A stretch of DNA of 64,000 nucleotides from Novosphingobium sp. RL4. Its GTDB lineage: Bacteria; Pseudomonadota; Alphaproteobacteria; Sphingomonadales; Sphingomonadaceae. A program made the translations under genes and the position numbers. The notes below the pieces were generated by a model, which saw only the letters and a list, made by a program, of their open reading frames with translations, was not told the DNA's origin and did not search any database. Every line of letters starts with the position of its first letter. Position 1 is the first letter of the stretch. Where the stretch lies: the NCBI RefSeq assembly GCF_035658495.1, contig NZ_CP141944.1, positions 1,142,001 to 1,206,000 on the forward strand, written 5' to 3'. Below, piece after piece: positions 14,673-24,902 of this stretch.

Positions 14673-15958
14673 ATTTCCCCGTATCTCCAGAAACGCTCGC
14701 CGCGACGGCGACGGAGGCCGAACTGCCCGATGGCAGCCAGGCCAGCCGTCCTCGCCGCGGACGACACGTCGCCATTGCCGCCATCGCGCTGATCGCGGTG
14801 GCCGGCATCGGCTGGAAGACCTTCAGCCATACGCAGGCCGACGCGGCGCCGATGGCGCCTGCCGTCGTTCAGGCCGCAACCCCGCTGATCCGCGACGTGA
14901 CCGAATGGGACGATTATGTCGGCCGCTTCGCACCCAGCAAATCGGTGGAAGTGCGTCCGCGCGTCTCGGGCGCGATCACGCAGCTCTTCTTCAAGGACGG
15001 CGATTTCGTCCGCGAGGGGCAGCCGCTGTTCACCGTCGACCCGCGCCCCTACCGCGCCGCCCTGGCCGAGGCGCAGGCCGAAGTCGCCTCCGCCCAGAGC
15101 GCTCTGGTCCTCGCCAGGTCGGACTATGCCCGCGTTGCCGGGCTCAAGGGTGACGAGGCCATGGCCGCCAGCGAGGTCGACCAGCTTCGCGCCAAGGTCC
15201 GCGCCGCCACCGCCGCGCTGGCGGGGGCCGAGGCCCGCGTGCGCCAGCGTTCGCTCGATGTCGAATTCGCCACCGTGCGCGCGCCGATCTCGGGCCGCAT
15301 TTCCGACCGCCGGGTGGACGTGGGCAACCTCGTCTCGGGTGAGAACGGCACCGGCGCCACCCTGCTGACCACGATCAACGCGGTCAGCCCGATCTACTTC
15401 ACGTTCGATGCCTCCGAAGCGCTGTTCCTCAAGACCCAGCGCGAGAAGGCCGAGCACAAGAGCGCCGCCGACGTGCAGGTCCGCCTTCAGGACGAGACCC
15501 AGTACCGCTGGAACGGCAAGCTGGACTTCACCGACAACGGCCTCGACCCGCGCTCGGGCACGATCCGCGTGCGCGCCGTGCTCGACAATTCCGACGGGTT
15601 CCTGACGCCGGGCATGTTCGGCAACATGCGTCTGGCGGAAGGCGGCACGGTCAAGGCCATGCTGGTGCCTGACGACGCCATCCAGTCCGACCAGGCGCGC
15701 AAGGTCGTGCTGACGGTGGGCAAGGACGGCGTGGTCGCGGCCAAGCCGGTCGAACTCGGCCCGCTGGTGGACGGGCTGCGTGTCATCCGCTCGGGCCTTG
15801 CGCCTGCGGACCGCGTGGTCATCTCCAACTACCAGGCCGCCATTGCCGGCGCCAAGGTCAATACCCGCCGCGGCCAGATCGCGGTGGACCCCAAGGCGGC
15901 CAATGTCGCCTCCGGCCCCAATGCGCCGATTGCCGCGCAGGCCACGCTCGCCAACTGA
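14669..15958 (+). CDS. RND efflux periplasmic adaptor (membrane fusion protein)
   Basis: A 429-residue adaptor of the AcrA/MexE type linking the inner-membrane pump to the outer-membrane channel. The GTG at 14669 is chosen because GGAGG lies 8 bases upstream and longer frames run through the previous gene. A membrane anchor spans about 33-48. The lipoyl half-motifs lie near VEVRPRVSGAITQLFFKDGD and RAPISGRISDRRVDVGNLVS, with a helical hairpin between them (AEAQAEVASAQSALVLARSD; AATAALAGAEARVRQRS), then beta-barrel and membrane-proximal domains. It overlaps the upstream gene and is followed by the pump gene after 66 bases. Confidence 0.93.
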   Translation: MNFPVSPETLAATATEAELPDGSQASRPRRGRHVAIAAIALIAVAGIGWKTFSHTQADAAPMAPAVVQAATPLIRDVTEWDDYVGRFAPSKSVEVRPRVSGAITQLFFKDGDFVREGQPLFTVDPRPYRAALAEAQAEVASAQSALVLARSDYARVAGLKGDEAMAASEVDQLRAKVRAATAALAGAEARVRQRSLDVEFATVRAPISGRISDRRVDVGNLVSGENGTGATLLTTINAVSPIYFTFDASEALFLKTQREKAEHKSAADVQVRLQDETQYRWNGKLDFTDNGLDPRSGTIRVRAVLDNSDGFLTPGMFGNMRLAEGGTVKAMLVPDDAIQSDQARKVVLTVGKDGVVAAKPVELGPLVDGLRVIRSGLAPADRVVISNYQAAIAGAKVNTRRGQIAVDPKAANVASGPNAPIAAQATLAN

Positions 15959-15971
15959 CATTCACCCATCG

Positions 15972-16005
15972 GGGGAGCGGTCCTCGACCTGAGTGACCGC
16001 TCCCC
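15972..16005 (+). other. Intra-operon hairpin between adaptor and pump genes
   Basis: GGGGAGCGGTC pairs with GACCGCTCCCC (11 bp) around a 12-base loop, with no T-run after it. It lies just ahead of the pump's AGGGG ribosome-binding site and may protect or tune the mRNA rather than end it. Confidence 0.5.
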
Positions 16006-16024
16006 GTGACAGGGGCATATTCCC

Positions 16025-19000
16025 ATGCGATTTTCCCGGTTCTTCATCGACCGGCCGATCTTCGCAGGCGTCATCGCGGTGATCCTCACCGTGGTGGGTG
16101 CGCTTGCGTTCTTCGGCCTGCCGGTCAGCCAGTATCCCGACATCGTCCCGCCGACGGTGACGGTGACCGCCCAATATCCCGGCGCTTCCGCCGAAACCGT
16201 CGCCGACACCGTGGCCGCTCCGATCGAGCAGGAAATCAACGGCGTCGACGACATGCTCTACATGTCATCGCAGTCCACCGGCGACGGCAAGGTGACGATC
16301 ACCGTCACCTTCAAGATCGGCACCGACCTCGATGCCGCGCAGGTTCTGGTACAGAACCGCGTCGCCATTGCCGAACCGCGTCTTCCCGACGCCGTGCGCG
16401 CAATGGGCGTGGTGACGCGCAAGACCTCGCCGGAATTCCTGATGGTGGTGAACCTGCAGTCTCCCGACGGCACGTTCAACCGCGACTACCTGTCGAACTA
16501 TGCCCTCACGCAGGTCAAGGACCGGCTCTCGCGCCTTGACGGCGTGGGCGACGTGCAGCTGTTCGGCTCGCGCGACTACGGCATGCGCATCTGGATCGAC
16601 CCCACCAAGGCCGCCGCCATGAACCTGACCGCGGGCGAGATCGTCGATGCGCTCAAGGCCCAGAACGTGCAGGTCTCCTCGGGCGCGATCGGCGCGCCGC
16701 CTTATGACCGGGGCAATGCCTATCAGGTCGGCGTCGAGATGCAGGGCCGCCTGACCACGCCCGAGCAGTTCGGCGACATCGTCGTGCGCACCGATGCCGA
16801 AGGCCGCCAGGTCCGCGTGCGCGACGTGGCGCGTGTCGAACTGGGCGCGCAGGACTACACCACCAACACTTACCTCTCGGGCAAGCCCACGGTCGTGATC
16901 GCCGTGCTCCAGCGCCCGGGCTCGAACGCGCTCGATGCCGCCAAGGCCGTGCGTGCCGAGATGGACGACGTTGCCAAGGCCTTCCCCAAGGGCCTCGAAT
17001 ATTCCGTCATCTACAACCCCACCGAGTTCATCGGCCAGTCGATCGACGCGGTGTACCACACCCTGTTCGAGGCGGTGATCCTCGTCGTCCTCGTCATCCT
17101 GGTGTTCCTCCAGAACTGGCGCGCGGCGGTGATTCCGATCATCGCGATCCCGGTCTCGCTGGTCGGCACCGCGATCATGCTGGCGGCCGTCGGCTATTCC
17201 CTCAACAACCTCTCGCTGTTCGGGCTGGTGCTCGCCATCGGCATCGTCGTCGACGACGCGATCGTCGTGGTCGAGAACGTGGAACGCTACATCGAGGAGG
17301 GCATGTCTCCGCTGGAGGCCGCCCGCCGCTCGATGGACGAAGTGACCGGCGCGCTGATCGCCATCGTCCTGGTGCTCTGCGCGGTCTTCGTGCCGACGCT
17401 GTTCATCACCGGCATGTCGGGCCAGTTCTACAAGCAGTTCGCCGTCACCATCACCACCGCCACGGTGATCTCGCTGGTGCTCTCGCTCACGCTGTCTCCG
17501 GCGCTCGCCGCGATCCTGCTGCGCGAACGCCATGCCCTGCCGGAGGGCGCCCCGCGCTGGAAGCGGACGCTGCAAGGCGCCGCCGACAGGTTCAACCGCG
17601 GCTTCGACCGGATGAGCGACGGCTATGCCCGCCTCACTCTCACGCTGGTCAAGCGCCCGGTGAAGATGATGGCCGGTTATGCCGCGCTCATCGCCGCCAC
17701 CGTTGGCATGTTCTGGGCGACGCCTGCGGGCTTCATCCCGAACCAGGACCAAGGCTATTTCCTTGCCGCGATCTTCCTGCCGCCGGGCTCCTCGCTCACG
17801 CGTACGGACGAAGTGACGCAGGAAGTCGCCAAGCGCATCCTGCCGATCAAGGGCCTGCGCGGCGCGGTGATGTTCGCCGGCTTCCACGGTCCCTCGCAGA
17901 CGGCCGCGCCTGACGCCGCCGCCATCTACTTCCCGTTCAAGAGCTTCGCGGAGCGCAAACAGCTGGGCGTGACCTATGAAGGGATCATGGCCCAGGCCCA
18001 GGCCGCGATGCAGGGTTACGACAAGGCGCAGGTCCTGCTGATCCCGCCGCCGACCATCAACGGCATCGTCCCCCCGGGTGGCTACCGCATGGTCGTGGAG
18101 GACAAGGAAGGGCGCGGTCTGGCCGAGCTTCAGAAGGCTGCCGGCGCGCTGATCGCCAAGGCCAACCAGGCCCCCGAACTGAGCCAGGTCTATACCCTGT
18201 TCACCATGAACACCCCGCGCGTCTATGCCGACGTCGACCGCCGCAAGGCGGACATGCTGGGCGTTTCTCCGGCCAAGATCTTCGAGGCGATGCAGGTCTA
18301 CCTCGGTTCGGCCTATATCAACGACTTCAACCTGCTGGGACGCACCTATCGCGTCACCGCGCAGGCTGACGCGGCCTATCGCGGTTCCACCGCGGATATC
18401 GCCAACCTCCAGACCCGCTCGGAATCGGGCGCGATGGTTCCGGTCGGCTCGGTCGCGACGTTCAAGGACCAGACCGGCCCCTACCGCGTGGTGCGCTACA
18501 ACCTGCACCCGGCGGTGGAAATCGACGGCAGCTACGGCAAGGGCTATTCCTCGGGCCAGTCGCTGGCGACGATGGAGCAGATCGCGGGCGAAACCCTGCC
18601 CACCGGCTATGACACCGAGTGGACCGGCATCGCCTATCAGCAGGCCACTGCGGGCAATACCGCCGGAATCGTCTTCGGCATGGCGGTGCTGTTCGTCTTC
18701 CTGGTTCTCGCCGCCCAATACGAAAGCCTGACCCTGCCGCTGGCGATCATCCTGATCGTGCCGATGTGCCTCTTCGCCGCGATGACCGGCGTGAACCTCA
18801 GGGGGATGGACAACAATATCCTCACCCAGATCGGTCTGGTCGTGTTGATTGCCCTTGCCGCCAAGAACGCGATCCTCGTGGTCGAATTCGCCAAGCAGGC
18901 GGAAGAGGAGCGGGGCTATTCGCCGGTGGAGGCAGCCGTCTATGCGGCCCGCACCCGCCTGCGCCCGATCCTGATGACCTCGCTGGCCTTCATCCTCGGC

Positions 19001-19210
19001 ACGGTGCCGCTGGTGATCGCCGATGGGGCAGGCGCCGAGCTTCGGCAGGCGCTGGGCACGGCGGTGTTCTTCGGGATGACCGGCGTTACCGGCTTCGGCC
19101 TGCTGTTCACGCCCACCTTCTACGTCGTCTGCCGCAAGCTCGCAGCAGCGCTTCGCCGGAACCCGGCAGCGCCGCATCACCAGAGCCACGCGGTGGTTCC
19201 GGCGGAATGA
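16025..19210 (+). CDS. RND multidrug efflux pump, HAE-1 family inner-membrane subunit
   Basis: A 1,061-residue proton-driven transporter. The N-terminus [19 protein letters not shown] is the classic RND start. Twelve membrane helices are expected. The proton-relay pair of aspartates is in [16 protein letters not shown], and the conserved helix-10 lysine is in [14 protein letters not shown]. Large periplasmic loops follow helices 1 and 7 and form the drug-binding porter domain. Length is normal for AcrB/MexB/MexF relatives. Substrates cannot be set from sequence; drugs, detergents or plant phenolics are possible. It is the middle gene of the adaptor-pump-channel operon. Confidence 0.95.
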   Translation: MRFSRFFIDRPIFAGVIAVILTVVGALAFFGLPVSQYPDIVPPTVTVTAQYPGASAETVADTVAAPIEQEINGVDDMLYMSSQSTGDGKVTITVTFKIGTDLDAAQVLVQNRVAIAEPRLPDAVRAMGVVTRKTSPEFLMVVNLQSPDGTFNRDYLSNYALTQVKDRLSRLDGVGDVQLFGSRDYGMRIWIDPTKAAAMNLTAGEIVDALKAQNVQVSSGAIGAPPYDRGNAYQVGVEMQGRLTTPEQFGDIVVRTDAEGRQVRVRDVARVELGAQDYTTNTYLSGKPTVVIAVLQRPGSNALDAAKAVRAEMDDVAKAFPKGLEYSVIYNPTEFIGQSIDAVYHTLFEAVILVVLVILVFLQNWRAAVIPIIAIPVSLVGTAIMLAAVGYSLNNLSLFGLVLAIGIVVDDAIVVVENVERYIEEGMSPLEAARRSMDEVTGALIAIVLVLCAVFVPTLFITGMSGQFYKQFAVTITTATVISLVLSLTLSPALAAILLRERHALPEGAPRWKRTLQGAADRFNRGFDRMSDGYARLTLTLVKRPVKMMAGYAALIAATVGMFWATPAGFIPNQDQGYFLAAIFLPPGSSLTRTDEVTQEVAKRILPIKGLRGAVMFAGFHGPSQTAAPDAAAIYFPFKSFAERKQLGVTYEGIMAQAQAAMQGYDKAQVLLIPPPTINGIVPPGGYRMVVEDKEGRGLAELQKAAGALIAKANQAPELSQVYTLFTMNTPRVYADVDRRKADMLGVSPAKIFEAMQVYLGSAYINDFNLLGRTYRVTAQADAAYRGSTADIANLQTRSESGAMVPVGSVATFKDQTGPYRVVRYNLHPAVEIDGSYGKGYSSGQSLATMEQIAGETLPTGYDTEWTGIAYQQATAGNTAGIVFGMAVLFVFLVLAAQYESLTLPLAIILIVPMCLFAAMTGVNLRGMDNNILTQIGLVVLIALAAKNAILVVEFAKQAEEERGYSPVEAAVYAARTRLRPILMTSLAFILGTVPLVIADGAGAELRQALGTAVFFGMTGVTGFGLLFTPTFYVVCRKLAAALRRNPAAPHHQSHAVVPAE

Positions 19211-19221
19211 AAGGACGGATG

Positions 19222-20637
19222 ATGTCCATGAATATCAAGAACCTGGTTGCGGGACTTCTCACCGCGACCGCCCTCTCGGCCTGCGCCGTCGGACCCGACT
19301 ATGTCGCGCCGACGCCGCCGGTCGCGGCAGCGGCGCCCTTCGTGGGCGTCCAGACTGCCGAAGTCACCGCCGCCGCGCCCAATGACAATTGGTGGCGGCT
19401 CTACAACGACCCGGTGCTTGACGGTCTGGTTGCCGATGCGCTCGCCGCCAACACCGACGTGCGCGTGGCCGTGGCCCGGATCGAGAAGGCGCGGGCCAGC
19501 CTGCGCGGATCGCGTTCCGACCGCCTGCCGCAGACGAACATCGATGCCAGCGGCACTTATGGCCGGGTTTCGGAAAGCCAGGTCCTGCCGGGCTACGACC
19601 GTGAAGGTCGCCGCGTCGACGGCGAGTTCTCGGTGGGCTACGAACTGGACCTGTTCGGCCGGGTTTCACGCGGGATCGAGGCTTCTCGCGCCGATCTCGC
19701 CGCTGCGCAGGAGGATGCCGACGCGGTGCGGGTGACGGTCGTGGCCGACACCGTGCGGGCCTATGTCGATGCCACCAGCGCCGCCGACCAGCTCGGCGTC
19801 GCCCAGCGAACCGTCGACCTGCTCGACCGTTCTGCGCGGATCACCAATGCCCGTTTCGAGCGGGGGCTCAACCAGAAGCTCGACGTGATCCGCGTTACCC
19901 AGCTGCGCGAGCAGCAGGCGGCCATGATCCCGAGCCTTCAGGCAGCCCGCGACGCGGCGCTGTTCCGTCTCGCGACGCTGACCGGGCGGACGCCGCAGGA
20001 CCTGCCGGAAGCGGCGCGGACCCGCACGACGACTCCTGACGTCAGCCGTGCGATTCCGGTTGGCGACGGGGCGACCCTGCTGGCGCGCCGTCCCGACGTG
20101 AAGGCGGCCGAACGCCGTCTTGCCGCCGATACCGCGCGCGTCGGCGTGGCGACGGCGGATCTCTATCCGAAGATCACGCTGGGCGGTTCGATCGGCACCA
20201 CTGCGGTCGGCGCGACCGACGTGTTCGGCGGCGGCCCGCTGCGCTGGCTGCTCGGGCCGATGATTTCCTGGGCGTTCCCCAACCAGGAAGCGATCCGGGC
20301 ACGGATCGGCGGGGCGAAGGCCGATGCCAAGGCCGATCTCGCCACGTTCGACGGCACCGTGCTGCGGGCGCTGGAAGAAACCGAGACCGCGCTTTCGGCC
20401 TATCGCAATGCCTTGTTGCGCAAGGAGCGCCTCGCTTCCGCCCGCGATGCGGCGGAGCGCGCGGCCAACGTCAGCCTGGCGCGCGAGAGCAGGGGGCAGA
20501 TCGATTCGCTCGACGTGCTCGATGCCCAGCGTACCCTTGCACAGTCCGAAGCGGACTATGCAGCGGCGACCCGTGCGGTGGCTTTCGCGCAGGTCGATCT
20601 GTTCCGGGCGCTTGGTGGAAGCTGGCAGCAGACCTGA
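19222..20637 (+). CDS. RND outer-membrane channel, NodT family lipoprotein
   Basis: A 471-residue TolC-like outer-membrane factor. Several in-frame ATGs occur (19207, 19219, 19222, 19228); 19222 is preferred as AAGGA lies about 6 bases before it. The lipobox is TALSAC with acylated Cys21, followed by AVGPDYVAP, the hallmark of NodT/OprM proteins. Two OEP repeats follow, with long helices such as [20 protein letters not shown] and [15 protein letters not shown]. It closes the efflux operon, which ends at a strong bidirectional terminator. Confidence 0.94.
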   Translation: MSMNIKNLVAGLLTATALSACAVGPDYVAPTPPVAAAAPFVGVQTAEVTAAAPNDNWWRLYNDPVLDGLVADALAANTDVRVAVARIEKARASLRGSRSDRLPQTNIDASGTYGRVSESQVLPGYDREGRRVDGEFSVGYELDLFGRVSRGIEASRADLAAAQEDADAVRVTVVADTVRAYVDATSAADQLGVAQRTVDLLDRSARITNARFERGLNQKLDVIRVTQLREQQAAMIPSLQAARDAALFRLATLTGRTPQDLPEAARTRTTTPDVSRAIPVGDGATLLARRPDVKAAERRLAADTARVGVATADLYPKITLGGSIGTTAVGATDVFGGGPLRWLLGPMISWAFPNQEAIRARIGGAKADAKADLATFDGTVLRALEETETALSAYRNALLRKERLASARDAAERAANVSLARESRGQIDSLDVLDAQRTLAQSEADYAAATRAVAFAQVDLFRALGGSWQQT

Positions 20638-20657
20638 CGCGCCGGCAAGGCAAACGG

Positions 20658-20698
20658 AAAAGGGGGCGGCAAGGTGTGACCTTGCCGCCCCCTTTTTT
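20658..20698. terminator. Bidirectional intrinsic terminator
   Basis: A perfect 18-bp stem, AAAAGGGGGCGGCAAGGT with its complement, a GTG loop, an A-run on one side and a T-run on the other. It serves both the plus-strand efflux operon and the convergent minus-strand receptor gene. Confidence 0.92.
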
Positions 20699-20714
20699 CA
20701 TCCGGCCTGTGCGA

Positions 20715-23150
20715 TCAGCGCGAGCCGAAAGCGTAGCGCACGTTGATGCCGAACTCGCGCGGGGCGGTGGTGGTCACACCGGTGTACGTGCTCGTGCCCG
20801 TGGCGGCGGTCGGTCCGGTGAAGATCGGGCGGCCGGTGGTGGGATCGAACTGTCCGGCGAAGCCAAGCTGCTGGTACGAGGTGAACAGCGGGTTGGTACG
20901 GGTCAGGGTCTTCGTCGTGTCGAAGACGTTCTTGGCATAGAGGCCCACTTCCCAGGCGCCGTCATCCGCGCGCAGGCCAGCGAAGAGGTTGACCAGGGCA
21001 TAGGCCCCGACGTTGTCCCAGGCATTGCCCGGATCGCCCTTCGACTTGCCGGTATAGGTCGCGATGCCGCGCAGGTAGGCGTCGGTCCCGCTGAAGGCGG
21101 GGAACGCGTATTCGCTCTGCGCGGTGGCCGAGAAGGGCGCCATGAACGAGGAACGCTGCGAGACCTGGCAGGCGGCGATGTTGTTCGAACCGACGGCGCC
21201 GATCAGGTCGTCGAGCGAGGGCGCGCTGGTCGTTGCGTCCGGCACGCCGTCGCCGTTGAGATCGTTGCAGGGGACGGTGCCGCCCTTGATCTTGCCCATC
21301 GAATAGCTGGCCGACGCGCCGAGGGTCCAGCCCTGCATGACGTCGAACGAGACATCGCCTTCGATGCCGTTGACTTCCACCGGCACGGCGCCGGCGAAGT
21401 TGAAGTTGCTGACCTGCTGGGCGGTGCCGGTGACATTTCCGGCCGAATCGCGCAGGGCAACGGTATTGATGAAGAACACGCCCGATCCCGGCACGCGGTA
21501 GGGGTAGTTCTTGAACTTCTGGTGATAGGCCGTGAGGTTGAAGCGCATGCGGCCGTCGAGCAGCGTGGACTTCATGCCGATTTCATACGACTTCGAGGTT
21601 TCCGCCGGCAGGTGGAGGAACGACTTTTCGAGGTCGGACTGCGCGATGTTGAAGTCGCCGACGACATTGATGCCGGGGCGCCACGAACTGCCGGTCCCCA
21701 CGTAGACCATCAGGTCCGGCGTGAAGTTGTGCTTGAGCGAGCCGTTGTAGATCCACTTCTTGGCCGACTGCACGTTGTTCGAGATCGTCATGCCGTTGAC
21801 GATGAGCTGGCTTTCGTCCTTGTAGTCGATCCGGCGCAGGCCGCCCGAGACTTCGGTGGCATCGCCGATGTGCACGGTCAGGTTGCCGAAGAACGACTGT
21901 TCGTGCGTCTTGCCCTGGCTGGTGATCGGGGTCTGGACCAACTGTGCGATACCGCCGCCGAACACTTCCGGCAGGGCCACGATGGTCGGGTTGGTGAGAT
22001 CGGTGTGCGGCTTGTTGCGGCTGTCGAAGAAGCCCACCACGTAATCGACCATGTCGAACAGGCGTTCTTCGTTCTGCAGGCGGATTTCGTGCGACTTCGA
22101 GGTGGAGCGGGTGTCGGTGAACTGATTCACGTCACCTTCGAAGAGGTTGCCGCGGTCGAAGTTCTCGGTCGAGTGGATCTTCTGGGTGTAGTACTGGCCC
22201 TGGTAGATCAGGCGCTGGCCGAAGCCGCTGGCTTCTGCGCGCCAGTTGTAGACGTCGAACACCTGGCTGACGAGGCGCGGGCTCTCGTAGTTCGAGAGGC
22301 GGTCCTTCGAGGAGATGTAGACCGGGCTCTCGATCGCATCGGGATTGACCTCGGAGAACGAGGCGATCTGGTCGTAGCTGCGCTGGTTGCGATCAAGGCG
22401 CTGGTACATGCCTTCGAAGCGCAGCCAGTCGGTCGGCGTAACGAGGGCGGAGATACGGCCGCTCTTGGTGCGGGCGAAGGGATCGCGGTTGCTGTAGATC
22501 GAGTGGACGCGGTCCACCTCGTTCTCGTCCCAGACGCCGGCGGCGCGGATCGCGGCTATGCCTTCGATCACCGGGATGTTGAGCGCGCCCTTGAAGTTCA
22601 TGGTGCCGATGTCGTTGGCGGTCATGTCCACCACGCCGCCCCACGAATAGAGGTCCGGCTTCTTGGTGGTGACGGTGATCGACCCGGACGGCGATGCACG
22701 GCCGCGCAGGGTGCCCTGGGGCCCGCGCTGCACTTCGATCTGGCCGATGTCGTACATTTGCTGGAGCACGACGCCGGCGGTGATCGGCGCGTCGTTCATG
22801 TAGAATTCGACGGTCGGGTTGTTGCCGCTGGCGTTCACGTCGAAGTTGACGCCGCGCATCTTGGCGTTGCCGCCGATGCCGTTGGCGTTGGTATCGAGCT
22901 GGAGACCGGGGGTGAGCGTGGAAACCTCGCGGAAGTCGCGCAGGTTCAGCTTGGAGATGTCGTCCGCGGTGACGGTGTCGATGACGGCGGGAACGTCCTG
23001 CACGTCTTCGTCGCGGCGGCGGGCCTGGACGATGATGACGTTCGCTTCGTTGACGTGCGTGGAATCATCCGGCTGCTCCTGCGCGAACGCGGGACTGCCA
23101 AGACTGGCCAAGCCTGCCGAGCACAGCAGAAGCTGCTTGAAAGAACGCAT
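20715..23150 (-). CDS. TonB-dependent receptor, unknown substrate
   Basis: An 811-residue outer-membrane receptor. The signal peptide is 1-23 (ending SPAFA). A TonB-box-like VIIVQARRR lies near 38-46, the plug (about 50-165) includes VPAVIDTV, QIEVQRGPQGTLRGRASPSG and SITVTTKKP, and the barrel ends in REFGINVRYAFGSR. Cysteines appear in an extracellular loop (VPCNDLNG; IAACQVSQ) and could form a disulfide. It lies on the same strand as the MHS transporter upstream; together they could carry one substrate across both membranes. A perfect inverted repeat lies upstream. Confidence 0.9.
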   Translation of the reverse strand: MRSFKQLLLCSAGLASLGSPAFAQEQPDDSTHVNEANVIIVQARRRDEDVQDVPAVIDTVTADDISKLNLRDFREVSTLTPGLQLDTNANGIGGNAKMRGVNFDVNASGNNPTVEFYMNDAPITAGVVLQQMYDIGQIEVQRGPQGTLRGRASPSGSITVTTKKPDLYSWGGVVDMTANDIGTMNFKGALNIPVIEGIAAIRAAGVWDENEVDRVHSIYSNRDPFARTKSGRISALVTPTDWLRFEGMYQRLDRNQRSYDQIASFSEVNPDAIESPVYISSKDRLSNYESPRLVSQVFDVYNWRAEASGFGQRLIYQGQYYTQKIHSTENFDRGNLFEGDVNQFTDTRSTSKSHEIRLQNEERLFDMVDYVVGFFDSRNKPHTDLTNPTIVALPEVFGGGIAQLVQTPITSQGKTHEQSFFGNLTVHIGDATEVSGGLRRIDYKDESQLIVNGMTISNNVQSAKKWIYNGSLKHNFTPDLMVYVGTGSSWRPGINVVGDFNIAQSDLEKSFLHLPAETSKSYEIGMKSTLLDGRMRFNLTAYHQKFKNYPYRVPGSGVFFINTVALRDSAGNVTGTAQQVSNFNFAGAVPVEVNGIEGDVSFDVMQGWTLGASASYSMGKIKGGTVPCNDLNGDGVPDATTSAPSLDDLIGAVGSNNIAACQVSQRSSFMAPFSATAQSEYAFPAFSGTDAYLRGIATYTGKSKGDPGNAWDNVGAYALVNLFAGLRADDGAWEVGLYAKNVFDTTKTLTRTNPLFTSYQQLGFAGQFDPTTGRPIFTGPTAATGTSTYTGVTTTAPREFGINVRYAFGSR

Positions 23151-23218
23151 TTACTCTCCCTCCGGATATTTTGCTTTTCGATTGGGAGTTTGGGTGCGTT
23201 CTGACCCCCGATTCTGTC

Positions 23219-23237
23219 AAATGAAATGGCTTCATTT
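23219..23237. promoter_or_regulatory. Perfect 7-bp inverted repeat upstream of the TBDR
   Basis: AAATGAA-ATGGC-TTCATTT lies 69 bases ahead of the receptor start (minus strand). A second dyad, TTTGA-N8-TCAAA, lies at about 23262-23279. They look like regulator sites, but no adjacent regulator gene exists. Confidence 0.45.
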
Positions 23238-23364
23238 CTGCCAAACTACGGCATGGCGTTATTTGAACACTCGCTCAAACATCGGGTAAGTTGTTGAAAT
23301 ATGCCTTCTATTTCGAGTTTTGCGAAAATGGATCGCACGGACGATTGATCCGTGGCGCAAAGAA

Positions 23365-23390
23365 AAAGGGGGCGCCGAAGCACCCCCTTT
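23365..23390 (-). terminator. Intrinsic terminator with a UUCG loop after the MHS transporter gene
   Basis: On the minus strand GGGGGTGC-TTCG-GCGCCCCC is followed by TTTTT. The stable UUCG tetraloop and T-run make this a strong terminator 28 bases past the transporter stop. Confidence 0.9.
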
Positions 23391-23417
23391 CCCGAATTCC
23401 GAAGCGATGGCTTGCCG

Positions 23418-24752
23418 TTAGTTGCGGCTGGCCAGCTCCTTGTTGAGCCAGAGCGCCGCCAGCGTGGCGATCGCGCCCGAGAGCAGGTAGCCGCCCGAAG
23501 CGATTAGGCCCCAGTTGCTGGACAGCAGCAGCGCCGCCAGCGGGGCGAAGCCGGCACCGAACAGCCAGGCAAGATCGCTCGTGAGCGCCGAGCCGGTATA
23601 GCGGTGCTCGCTCGAGAAGCCCGAGGCGACGACGCCCGAGGATTGGCCGAACGCGAGGCCGAGCAGCACGAAGCCGATGATCATGAAGGCGATCTCGCCG
23701 GCCGGGCCGGCATCGAGCAGCTGCGGCGCGAAGCCCGAGAAGATCGCGATGCCCACGGCGCAGGTGCCGAGCAGGTTACGACGGCCGAAGCGGTCGGCGA
23801 TGCGGCCCGAGGCGATCACGGCGACGACGCCGAAGGCAGCGGCCAGCGCCTCGATCAGCAGGAAGCCGATCGGCGAATCGGCGGTGAACAGGAACACCCA
23901 CGAGAGCGGGAACACGGTCACCATGTGGAACATCGCGAAGCTGGCGAGCGGTGCGAAGGCACCGATCACGATCGTGCGCCATTCGCGGCTGATCGTGCTG
24001 GACACGGCGGCGGGCTGCAGGTCGCGGCTGACGAAGAGGTTTTCGAACTCGTCCGTGACGACGATGCGAAGGCGCGCGAAGAGCGCCACGACGTTGATCG
24101 CGAAGGCCACGAAGAAGGGATAGCGCCAGCCCCAGTCGAGGAAGTCCTCGGCGGGGAGGGTGGCGATCATGAAGGCGAACAGGGCGCTGGCCACGATCAG
24201 GCCGAACGGCGCGCCGAGCTGCGGGATCATCGCATACCAGCCGCGCTTGCCTTCAGGTGCGTTGAGCGCGAGCAGCGAGGCAAGGCCGTCCCAGGTGCCG
24301 CCGAGGGCGAAGCCCTGGCCGAGCCGGAACAGGCAGAGCAGGGTGATCGCGGTGCTGCCTGCCGTCTGGTAGGAAGGCAGGAACGCGATCGCCGCGGTCG
24401 ACCCGCCGAGCATGAACAACGCGATCGTCAGCTTGGTGCCGCGGCCGTAGGCGCGGTCGATCGCCATGAACACGAGGCTGCCGAAGGGGCGGGCGACGAA
24501 CGCCAGCGCGAAGATCGCGAAGGAGTAGATCGTGCCGGTCAGCGCATCGACGAAGGGGAAGAACAGCTTCGGGAAGACCAGCACCGAGGCGATGGCATAG
24601 ACGAAGAAGTCGAAGAACTCCGAGGTTCGCCCGATGATGACACCGATCGCGATCTCGCCGGGCGAGGGCTGATGGTGCTCCTTGAAAGTCGGCAGGCCCA
24701 AGGCTTCGCGGGACTGGCCCAAGGCTTCGCCGGATTGGGGAGTGCTGGTCAT
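23418..24752 (-). CDS. MFS transporter, metabolite:H+ symporter (MHS) type
   Basis: A 444-residue inner-membrane transporter with about twelve helices. The ATG at 24752 is chosen because upstream residues are arginine-rich and unlike coding sequence. After a polar N-terminus (GEIAIGVIIGRTSEFFDFFVYAIASVL begins helix 1, the MHS signature) come loop motifs such as FVARPFGSLVFMAIDRAYGRGTKL and GRIADRFGRRNLLG (the MFS RxGRR loops). The N-terminal tail has a small internal duplication (GEALGQSREALGLP). MHS members usually carry organic acids or osmolytes. The neighbouring TBDR may feed it. The gene diverges from cyoA across 150 bases. Confidence 0.85.
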   Translation of the reverse strand: MTSTPQSGEALGQSREALGLPTFKEHHQPSPGEIAIGVIIGRTSEFFDFFVYAIASVLVFPKLFFPFVDALTGTIYSFAIFALAFVARPFGSLVFMAIDRAYGRGTKLTIALFMLGGSTAAIAFLPSYQTAGSTAITLLCLFRLGQGFALGGTWDGLASLLALNAPEGKRGWYAMIPQLGAPFGLIVASALFAFMIATLPAEDFLDWGWRYPFFVAFAINVVALFARLRIVVTDEFENLFVSRDLQPAAVSSTISREWRTIVIGAFAPLASFAMFHMVTVFPLSWVFLFTADSPIGFLLIEALAAAFGVVAVIASGRIADRFGRRNLLGTCAVGIAIFSGFAPQLLDAGPAGEIAFMIIGFVLLGLAFGQSSGVVASGFSSEHRYTGSALTSDLAWLFGAGFAPLAALLLSSNWGLIASGGYLLSGAIATLAALWLNKELASRN

Positions 24753-24902
24753 TTCGATTCTGCGGCCTTCGTTTCGGGTCCGCGAGCGGCCGGTCCTGAT
24801 ACAGCCTTCCGCGCGTGGACGAATCAAGGCGGGCGCGCGAAACGCCCGGCTACATAATGAGGGGCGTATCGTCATTGTCCGGCTTCAAGGGGATTGGACA
24901 AA

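Noticed and set aside
16265..19189. A 974-codon minus-strand frame opposite the RND pump
   Set aside because: Antisense shadow of a textbook RND gene; composition is Arg/His/Asp-rich without motifs.
20676..23204. An 842-codon plus-strand frame opposite the minus-strand TBDR
   Set aside because: The minus frame has signal peptide, plug and barrel motifs; the plus frame has none and would cross the terminator.
24894..24902. TTG start for cyoA
   Set aside because: The AAGGGGA site would be directly against it; the ATG at 24903 has normal spacing.
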